NCBI GenBank assembly: GCA_949710005.1
Contig: OX453277.1
Span: 1,773,501-1,837,500 of the forward strand
DNA from: Ricordea florida
Lineage: Eukaryota; Cnidaria; Anthozoa; Corallimorpharia; Ricordeidae
DNA length: 64,000 nucleotides
Reading direction: 5' to 3'
Shown here piece after piece: positions 8,714 through 14,876 of the stretch. A model generated the notes under the pieces. That model had not been told where the DNA came from and did not search any database. It saw only the letters and a list, made by a program, of their open reading frames with translations. A program made the translations under genes and the position numbers. Position 1 is the stretch's first letter, and each line of letters begins with the position of its first letter.

Positions 8714-9313
8714 ATGGATGAATACAATAGAATTTATCCTCAATTACCTAATAATCCAGATCCTATTAATTTCAGACTACAAAAATCAAGCGAAGTATTA
8801 CAAAATCTTGAGAAAGAAATTAAACATTACGAAGAAGTAAGAAAAAAATATAATAGGGCGAGAGGAATATGTACAAAAATTAGTGTTTGTGGCGGTTTGA
8901 TTTCAGTTATTCTATCTGCGAGTGGTTTGAGTACATCTCTCACTGGTTTTGGTGCTATTATTGGCATTCCTTTAGGTGTTGTAGGTGGTTTTTTTGGTGG
9001 GTTGTCGGTTGGATTCGGTTTTGCTTCTAAAAAACTTTCAAATAAAGTTAGTAAACACGAACAAACCGCCGCAATCGCAAAATCAAAATTAAACACAATT
9101 AATGATTTAGTTTCAAAAGCTTTGAAAGATAATGTTATATCCGATCAAGAATTTTCTATAATTTTAGCAGAGTTGGAAAAGTTTCAAAAACTAAAACTTG
9201 AAATACGACAAAAATTTAGAAAAGACGCAGAAAAAAACTTGGATATGTCTGTGATAAGGAGAGAAGTGCGCGCAGATCTATTAAAAGAACTTACCGGAGG
9301 GAAAGAACATTAA
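8714..9313 (+). CDS. Glycine-rich membrane protein of the element, 199 aa
   Basis: A 199-residue protein with an N-terminal helical region (residues 1-50, LQNLEKEIKHYEEVRKKY), a strongly hydrophobic glycine-rich hairpin (about 55-105, with GFGAIIGIPLGVVGGFFGG) and a charged helical C-terminus. The hydrophobic centre is long enough for two membrane passes. SDQEFSIILAELEKF in the tail is a stretch I recall from related cnidarian proteins. It follows the coiled-coil membrane protein by 35 bases, with TCTAAAG 34 nt upstream of its ATG; the two may work together in the virion membrane. Function unknown. Confidence 0.8.
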   Translation: MDEYNRIYPQLPNNPDPINFRLQKSSEVLQNLEKEIKHYEEVRKKYNRARGICTKISVCGGLISVILSASGLSTSLTGFGAIIGIPLGVVGGFFGGLSVGFGFASKKLSNKVSKHEQTAAIAKSKLNTINDLVSKALKDNVISDQEFSIILAELEKFQKLKLEIRQKFRKDAEKNLDMSVIRREVRADLLKELTGGKEH

Positions 9314-9386
9314 AAATTTCATATGAGAAAACTGAAGTTGGTTGCAATTGTTTTGCGTTTATTAGAAAGGAGGTTAATTGAATTTA

Positions 9387-9439
9387 CATCTTATTCTTAA
9401 TCTAAAGGTCAAATTCTCTGAAACATAAAGAATAAGATG
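9387..9439. repeat. 12-bp inverted repeat enclosing a promoter motif
   Basis: CATCTTATTCTT (9387-9398) and AAGAATAAGATG (9428-9439) are perfect inverted copies separated by 29 bases. The spacer holds the TCTAAAGG motif, and the right arm contains the ATG of the downstream gene. It could be an operator or an RNA hairpin hiding the start codon; chance cannot be excluded. Confidence 0.4.
9401..9408 (+). promoter_or_regulatory. Promoter-like motif TCTAAAGG
   Basis: Starts 36 nt upstream of the ATG at 9437 and lies in the loop of a 12-bp inverted repeat. Confidence 0.55.
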
Positions 9440-10990
9440 TTATTAGATGATTTCAAAACCCAATACCCAAACGCCAACATCAATAAATTTACATTTGTGA
9501 ATGATTCATTTGGTGGATATATTAAATGGAAAGTTAATGGAACAACAGTTATGTCAAATGAAGATCCTACTGGAAAAACATGGACTGATGATCTTCCCAC
9601 TAATTTGAAAACATTATTATGGAAAGATTTAGGGTTAGAAAAGAAACTTAAAGTTGTTTCGTTTCCAGAAAGTTTATCAGTTACAAAAAAATCTTATCCA
9701 ATACCCGCAGTTAGTTTTGAAGATTTTACAACTGATGTAACAAAAATGCTAACCGAGCTGAATATATATGTTTCAGGTAAAAATAATTTCATAGCAAAGA
9801 TGCGTAATATTTTTACTAATCAAATTGTAACTTTCAAATCTGCAAAACAAAGCAAAAAATGGCTGAACGCGCCAGATATTAATTATTGGCCACAACAACT
9901 TAATTTTGCTGTATGGTGTGCAACTTCTGGGTGTGGTATAAGCCCGTTTGAAAGTTTAAATTACCCTAAAGTAGTGAACAGTTTTATAAAGTTTCATGTA
10001 TATTTTACAATAAGGAGAATATTATATGAATTGAAAGTGCCTTTACCTGAGGATCAACCTTTTGTAATAAATAATAACCCATATAATAAAGTAGCATATC
10101 AAAAATTGTGTCTTGAATTTGGAATTAGTAATACAAGCGATTTTAGGTTTAAAATTGGTACAAGCAATGGTTTGGGGGATATTTTTTATAAATATGATGA
10201 AAATAATCCCAAACCAACTCAATACCCTGGTGGGGATAATAAATTTTCTGATGAACTCACTGAAAAAGAAAAAACAATGGATCAAGGTTTACAAAAATTT
10301 TTTAAAAAGAATTCAGACTATAATCACGTTAAATTAATATCTTTTATCCGAAATGATGCCTTTGGTGATTTACGATATGCATGGTTTATTCCAACAAGTG
10401 GACATGGGCTAACCAATGCTGGACTTGGAAGATTAAATCGATCCGCTGAAGCTTTTGTTTACTGTATATTAGGAGCACAAGTTAATACTAGAAACCCAAT
10501 TTATGAAAAAAAGGAAGGTGGTGGTGTAATAGAAACACAACAAGAATTCTTAACCCTATTTGAAAGTAGCGTTATAGAAAATGATACTTCTAAATCTGTT
10601 CAAAATTACCAACAATCTGTTCAGGAAACTAAATTACGGCTTGATTTAGCTATCGCTCCTGGTATTTGGTTGATGCCAAGTAATATGATTATAAATACAG
10701 AGAGCGTGGTTGGGTATAATAACAAACTAAAGAGAGCTACTGAAAATATGAAGTTTGGTATTAATAATACAATAAATACTGAAACAAAAAATGTTGGAAT
10801 AACTCATAGTTTAGGAACATCAAAGGTTTTATTAAATACTAATGCTCAACCAAAACCCATAATTAGAAAAGATGAACCTCAAACAAAAACCGCGCAGCCT
10901 TCGTATCAAAATAATACAACTCAACATCAAAATAATCTAATAGCATTTATGGTAGTTGGGAGTGTATTATCTTGGTTTTTATTTCGTTAA
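9437..10990 (+). CDS. Large element protein with C-terminal membrane anchor
   Basis: A 517-residue protein of unknown function. Residues 1-400 are mixed polar and aromatic, including NYWPQQLNFAVWCATSGCGIS near 153-173 and RYAWFIPTSGHG near 312; the region from about 440 is low-complexity (Q, N, T, P), and the chain ends in one hydrophobic helix (NLIAFMVVGSVLSWFLF) with almost nothing after it, a tail-anchor layout. Cnidarian Polintons commonly carry a protein of this size and layout between the membrane genes and the minor capsid gene. It could be an internal-membrane or surface protein of the particle. A TCTAAAGG motif begins 36 nt before the ATG, inside the loop of a 12-bp inverted repeat. 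Confidence 0.8.
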   Translation: MLLDDFKTQYPNANINKFTFVNDSFGGYIKWKVNGTTVMSNEDPTGKTWTDDLPTNLKTLLWKDLGLEKKLKVVSFPESLSVTKKSYPIPAVSFEDFTTDVTKMLTELNIYVSGKNNFIAKMRNIFTNQIVTFKSAKQSKKWLNAPDINYWPQQLNFAVWCATSGCGISPFESLNYPKVVNSFIKFHVYFTIRRILYELKVPLPEDQPFVINNNPYNKVAYQKLCLEFGISNTSDFRFKIGTSNGLGDIFYKYDENNPKPTQYPGGDNKFSDELTEKEKTMDQGLQKFFKKNSDYNHVKLISFIRNDAFGDLRYAWFIPTSGHGLTNAGLGRLNRSAEAFVYCILGAQVNTRNPIYEKKEGGGVIETQQEFLTLFESSVIENDTSKSVQNYQQSVQETKLRLDLAIAPGIWLMPSNMIINTESVVGYNNKLKRATENMKFGINNTINTETKNVGITHSLGTSKVLLNTNAQPKPIIRKDEPQTKTAQPSYQNNTTQHQNNLIAFMVVGSVLSWFLFR

Positions 10991-11038
10991 TGTTTTGATT
11001 ATAGAAATTACAACACAGCTGACCCGAGCGAACCTCGA

Positions 11039-11046
11039 TTTAAAAG
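11039..11046 (+). promoter_or_regulatory. Promoter-like motif TTTAAAAG
   Basis: Starts 33 nt upstream of the ATG at 11,072, in the gap after the membrane-anchored protein gene. Confidence 0.45.
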
Positions 11047-11071
11047 ATGAATAAGATGTAATCAAAACAAA

Positions 11072-11707
11072 ATGTTAAGTATTACAATGTATGATTCAGA
11101 AACAAGGATTTATTTAGATCCTCCTCTGAAAAATCTTCGAGAGATACAACTTCTAGATTGTAATATAAAAACCAAAAGATTGATTAATTTCAAGGATCAA
11201 CAGATATTATACAATGAAAAGAATCATGCTCTTATAATAATTCAGCCTGGTACATATTCGCTGCGTGATATTCAATCGATCTTTCTTAATGATATTGATA
11301 AGGAAAAAATAACAATAATTGAGACTGATACTGTTGACTATCTATATTCAAATAAGAACTTCATCATTAAACTTACTAGAGGGTTGTCGTTTGGTTTAGG
11401 GGTGCCTGAAGTCATAAACCCCGGTAAATTATACCCTATAAATATACAAATTAAGGAACCACTGAGACTTATGTGTAGTATAGTGGATAATAAGTATTCA
11501 TATATGAATAAAACCAAATATGGGGAACTTGTAAAACTTTCACCATCACACTTACTAGCAAACATACCCTCAAAAGATTATCCAACAATTTCAGTTAGAA
11601 AATATGATACCTTAATAAACCACTTTGATTTAAGCATCTTAGACTTTGAATGGAAAAAACTTGATTTGAAGGGTTCTCCAATAACTTTTAGTTTAAGATT
11701 TAAATAA
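11072..11707 (+). CDS. Putative minor capsid (penton-like) protein
   Basis: A 211-residue strand-rich protein without membrane segments. The N-terminal layout matches the single jelly-roll minor capsid proteins of Polintons: short strands ending in PPLKNLREIQLLDCNI, then an IIQPGTYSLRDIQSIF stretch near residue 57, the usual P-G-x-Y plus helix signature. Such proteins occupy the fivefold vertices, so together with the major capsid protein and ATPase this would complete the shell genes. TTTAAAAG lies 33 nt upstream of the ATG, and the shared hairpin follows its stop by a few bases. The assignment is by pattern and context; a structure comparison with known penton proteins would settle it. Confidence 0.6.
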   Translation: MLSITMYDSETRIYLDPPLKNLREIQLLDCNIKTKRLINFKDQQILYNEKNHALIIIQPGTYSLRDIQSIFLNDIDKEKITIIETDTVDYLYSNKNFIIKLTRGLSFGLGVPEVINPGKLYPINIQIKEPLRLMCSIVDNKYSYMNKTKYGELVKLSPSHLLANIPSKDYPTISVRKYDTLINHFDLSILDFEWKKLDLKGSPITFSLRFK

Positions 11708-11712
11708 ATTTT

Positions 11713-11744
11713 TGTTATGTAACCATTTATTTGGTTATATAACA
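11713..11744. terminator. Hairpin at convergent gene ends, copy 2
   Basis: Arms identical to the copy at 6503-6534 with a different 6-base loop (TTTATT). It lies between the putative minor capsid gene (+) and the AWHPxR gene (-), 5 bases after one stop and 9 bases before the other. Conservation of arms but not loop supports a selected structure. Confidence 0.6.
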
Positions 11745-11753
11745 TAACTTTTA

Positions 11754-12305
11754 TCAATCTTCTTTACCAAATACCTCTTCTTCCAAAAACTTTAACTCTT
11801 CAAAATCAATACACCAATCTAAATATCTAAATGGGTGCCATGCTATAGGCATTAATTCGTCATATAATTTTTTATAAAATTTATGTTTATGTTTCAACTT
11901 ATCAGCATTTACATTTATAGAAATCCAAATTGAATCAATAATAAAATTATTAATATTATATTTCATCTTATCATCTTTTTCTCTATTAGCATAATATATT
12001 AAATCACTAACAAACTCATTATTAGATATACCATCTAAATATAAACCCATTATACCAAAAATAGAAAAATAAAAATACTCTTCATTATCATCATGCAAAA
12101 TTCCAAATTCAACCCCTTCGGAATCTTCATCATACCCAAAATAGTTATAATATTCATAATTTTCATCAATAAAACCTCTAATATTTGATATATGTTTTAA
12201 TAAATCTTCCTTAATTGAATCTAAAAAATCATTAACACCAAGTTTTTTTTCAGTATAATATTCAAAACTCATAGAAGTTTTTCCATCTTTTACTATTATT
12301 TTCAT
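11754..12305 (-). CDS. AWHPxR-motif protein resembling giant-virus ORFs
   Basis: A 183-residue acidic protein of unknown function. Its C-terminus carries AWHPFRYLDWCIDFEE (about residues 153-168), a motif I recall from many short hypothetical proteins of mimiviruses, marseilleviruses and related large DNA viruses. No enzyme motif or membrane segment is visible. It is translated from an ATG that directly follows the stop of the upstream zinc-repeat gene, so the two are probably co-transcribed from the promoter motif at 12,821-12,815. The pair forms a minus-strand tail module at the right end of the element and may be accessory genes acquired from a larger virus. Confidence 0.7.
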   Translation of the reverse strand: MKIIVKDGKTSMSFEYYTEKKLGVNDFLDSIKEDLLKHISNIRGFIDENYEYYNYFGYDEDSEGVEFGILHDDNEEYFYFSIFGIMGLYLDGISNNEFVSDLIYYANREKDDKMKYNINNFIIDSIWISINVNADKLKHKHKFYKKLYDELMPIAWHPFRYLDWCIDFEELKFLEEEVFGKED

Positions 12306-12306
12306 T

Positions 12307-12786
12307 TTATTTACAATTTTTCCTAATACTTAAATCATAAATTAATTTTATACGACACTCCTTACAAGAGGCTTTTTGTTTCATGTGTTCGCATATTTGT
12401 GATCCTCCACATTCTTTACATTGTTGTTGTTGTTTATTATGTATGCATATTTGTGATCCGCCACATTCTTTACACTTTTGTTTTTGCTTATTATGCATAC
12501 AATATATTGATCCTTTACATTTTTTACAAGCATACTTGATTCTATCATGTTTACATATTTGTGATCCACCGCATTCTTTGCAAAAATATTTAATTTTTCC
12601 ATGAATACAAATATAATCGCTAGTAGTAGTAGTAACTTTTTCAATTAAATCAATAATCTCCTCCTCTTTATATTTTTTAAACTCATTAATTAAATCCATT
12701 CTACCCATTTTTGATCTTCCTTTCGTTTTTAACTCTCTTGCAATTCTTTTTAGTTCATACAAACATAAATTATTTAATTGATCCAT
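12307..12786 (-). CDS. SAP-like domain plus five CxH/CxxC zinc repeats
   Basis: A 159-residue protein. Residues about 3-45 (LNNLCLYELKRIARELKTK and following) resemble a SAP or Rho-N type helix-extended-loop-helix DNA-binding fold. Residues about 57-148 are five tandem 18-residue units of the form CxHxxxxxxCxxCxxSxx, with KECGGSQIC recurring; adjacent units could jointly bind zinc. Repeats of this kind are known to me from giant viruses. A DNA-binding role, for example regulation or genome handling, is inferred. The unit is 54 nt, so the gene can vary in repeat number by recombination. A TTTAAGG motif lies 35 nt upstream of the ATG, and the next gene starts one base after its stop. Confidence 0.75.
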   Translation of the reverse strand: MDQLNNLCLYELKRIARELKTKGRSKMGRMDLINEFKKYKEEEIIDLIEKVTTTTSDYICIHGKIKYFCKECGGSQICKHDRIKYACKKCKGSIYCMHNKQKQKCKECGGSQICIHNKQQQQCKECGGSQICEHMKQKASCKECRIKLIYDLSIRKNCK

Positions 12787-12814
12787 AATTACTTTCTATA
12801 AGTATTTTTGTAAT

Positions 12815-12821
12815 CCTTAAA
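12815..12821 (-). promoter_or_regulatory. Promoter-like motif TTTAAGG, minus strand
   Basis: Lies 35 nt upstream of the minus-strand ATG at 12,786 and would drive the zinc-repeat and AWHPxR gene pair. Confidence 0.45.
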
Positions 12822-12873
12822 TATCATTTTTTATTTTATAATCAGGAAAAAATCTCTGATAAAAAATATGTGC

Positions 12874-13010
12874 TTTTTCTGTCAAATTTAAAATAACCTG
12901 TAAGCTAAAAAAAGCACATATTTTTTCTGATAAAATTTAAAAATAACCCTTAAGCTAAAAAAAGAACAAAGATTTTTCAGTCAAATTTGAAAAATAAGCT
13001 AAAAATGAAC
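12874..13010. repeat. Three subterminal direct repeats
   Basis: Three imperfect units (12,874-12,920, 12,921-12,971, 12,973-13,010), each running from a T-tract through TCAAATTTAAAA-like sequence to AAGCTAAAAA. They lie between the last viral gene and host-like DNA, the place where Polinton terminal repeats would be. They may be part of the right terminal repeat or a replication-related array. Confidence 0.6.
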
Positions 13011-13398
13011 TTATAAACACGCTTACATAGTAGTTATAGGCTAAGGATTCCAGGGTCTCAGCGACACACCACCACCCAAAAATTCCTAAAGTACTCCCCA
13101 CGGGCTCGTGTCCCAATTTCTTGGCCTTAATTAAAATTTACCGTCTGCTGCATTTTATGTCAATAGTATGGATTTCCAGTAACTGCTCTGAATCTATGGT
13201 GTAGTTTTACCGGAAATATTTCTCTGAAATAACGATCACGAAGTCCTCCAGAGTCTTTTTTTCGGATCGTTTCCTTTTTCACTGAGCTCCTGCTGTCGGA
13301 ACCTGGAAGCCTCTTGTAAAGTTTTGGGTATTCATGAAAATACTGGCTGTGCCTAAGCAGATAAACTTAGTTTTTATAATATCAGAAGTCTCTTATTT

Positions 13399-13669
13399 CA
13401 AGGACCGTTCATTTTTTATAAGGAAGGGAAGGGGGGAAACATGCGAAAAAAAGACCGGCTTTCGAGGGGGGGCATCCAAAAAATAAGGAGAAGGGGGTGT
13501 CACCTGAAATATTTTCGCAATACTTTGAAATGGTATGATGAGCCCATCAATGAAATCGCTGCTACAAGAGGGGGGGGGGGCATGTGAAAAAAATTGGCAA
13601 GCTAAGGGGGGTCACGCAATTTTTAAATGGTTCTTCCCGAATCACACCAAAAAATGAACGGTGCTTTAA
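13399..13669. repeat. MITE-like element with inverted ends
   Basis: Ends pair imperfectly: AAGGACCGTTCATTTTTTAT at the left and CACCAAAAAATGAACGGTGC at the right. The interior is G-rich with runs of up to ten G. No coding content. Confidence 0.55.
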
Positions 13670-14096
13670 GACAAAATTTCAACCTAAGAACAGCAGCTTA
13701 ATTTCAGAAATTCTGGCAAAGTCGTATACCTCAACAGGGAAATCTAATTTCTTGTTATGGCTGAATCGGTCTAAAACGTTTCAGCGTTTGTACTTCTCGA
13801 AGATTTCAGACATCCTGGGTGCGAAAACGTACAGTTCGTTTCTGTTTCCGCAGTCACGTGAAAACTAACGCCCTTTCCTTAAGTTTCAAGATAAAAGGAA
13901 CACTTGAGCTGATATTTTCTTGATTAACTGTTTTGATTAGCTCTAAATTCTGTGATCATTCTGATCTGTTTATAACGGTAAAGCACCCGACATTGTCCAT
14001 AGCTTGCGTAGTGTTACGTTGAAACTTGACAAACTGCAAAAGAGAGATATGCAATGTTTCAGTTTATCTCACCTCCCATTATTCACTTGCTTCTTG

Positions 14097-14355
14097 GGGA
14101 CGGACCATTAGAAAAAAAAAATTCATGCAAGGGAAAATGCCAAGAAAAAAAATTCATGCAAAGAAGAAGGTAAAAAAAAATTCATGCAGAAGGAAGGTCC
14201 AATTGTGACTTTTTCACACGTAGTAAAAAAAATTCGTGCAGAGGGGTTCACCTGAAAAAAAAAATTCCTGCACAAGCAGTGAGCGAAAGAAAAATTCGTG
14301 CAAGCTGAAAATTCCCCACCCCCCCCCCCCTATCACTTTTCTAATGGTCCGTCCC
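14097..14355. mobile_element. PIF/Harbinger-like MITE, copy 1
   Basis: Inverted ends GGGACGGACCATTAG and CTAATGGTCCGTCCC, with a C-run before the right end. The interior has tandem AAAAAAATTCATGCA units. Two more copies lie at 31,678 and 59,368, both flanked by TAA on each side, a 3-bp duplication typical of PIF/Harbinger. Flanks of this copy are TTG and TTA. Confidence 0.65.
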
Positions 14356-14358
14356 TTA

Positions 14359-14639
14359 CAGTGCGACTACTCGAACCAAGGCCACCCACAGAAATTTTCA
14401 TAAAAAATTTTGAATGTCTGTTTTTGACGCTGAACTGAACGAATTTGTGGCGAGATTCTACCGACTAAGATGGTTCTTTTTCATTCTTGATATGTTTTGT
14501 ACAGTTGTAGAGTAAATTATATGCATTTTAAGCGAAATATACAACATTTGTGGAGATTCCGTTGTTTAGATATTGGATCGTGATTGGATAGTTTGTATGA
14601 AGATTTGTTTGGGTGGCCTGGGTTCGAGTGGTCGCACTG
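14359..14639. mobile_element. Tc1/mariner-like MITE
   Basis: Inverted ends CAGTGCGACTACTCGAACC and GGTTCGAGTGGTCGCACTG enclose about 280 bases and are flanked by TA on both sides. It sits three bases from the preceding Harbinger-like MITE. No coding content. Confidence 0.6.
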
Positions 14640-14876
14640 TAAACTGTAATGCTCAAACACCAAAAAGGCTTTTCAGTAATTTAATTGCCACAAAACCACA
14701 AGGCATATAGAACACTTTTCTAATATTGCTCTTCTTTAAAGTCATCTTTAGACTGCGTTCAGCTACAATAATGCGTTTTTCAGCGTATTATCGAATTTAA
14801 TTTCGCGATTGCTATGGTTTCGCATTGCCTACGTACTATGGCTGACATATCACTTTAGTTTAAATTTGACTCCTCA

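Larger units (their letters stand above)
1..13010. mobile_element. Endogenous Polinton/adintovirus-like element (right part)
   Basis: A gene-dense, intronless, A+T-rich block that encodes a protein-primed DNA polymerase B, an rve-type integrase, a double jelly-roll capsid protein and an A32-like packaging ATPase, the set that defines Polintons (Mavericks) and adintoviruses. It continues beyond the left window edge because the polymerase frame is open at base 2. The right limit is placed near 13,010, after three subterminal direct repeats, where composition changes to host-like MITE-rich DNA; without the left end no terminal inverted repeat can be matched, so the limit may be off by about 100 bases. 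Apart from one stop codon in the integrase the reading frames are intact, which suggests recent insertion or a still active lineage. Linkage to tubulin genes on the same sequence argues for an integrated copy, unless the assembly is chimeric. Confidence 0.85.

Noticed and set aside
9366-9374. AAAGGAGG resembling a bacterial ribosome binding site
   Set aside because: The element is eukaryotic-viral and the string is over 60 bases from the next ATG.
12381-12644. Repetitive open frames in other phases across the zinc-repeat gene
   Set aside because: Shadows of the 54-nt repeats; only the frame with regular CxH/CxxC spacing has a domain pattern and a promoter motif at the usual distance.
14026-14208. 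Lysine-rich open frames inside the GGGACGGACC MITEs
   Set aside because: They are translations of the tandem AAAAAAATTCATGCA units and of G-runs, not genes.
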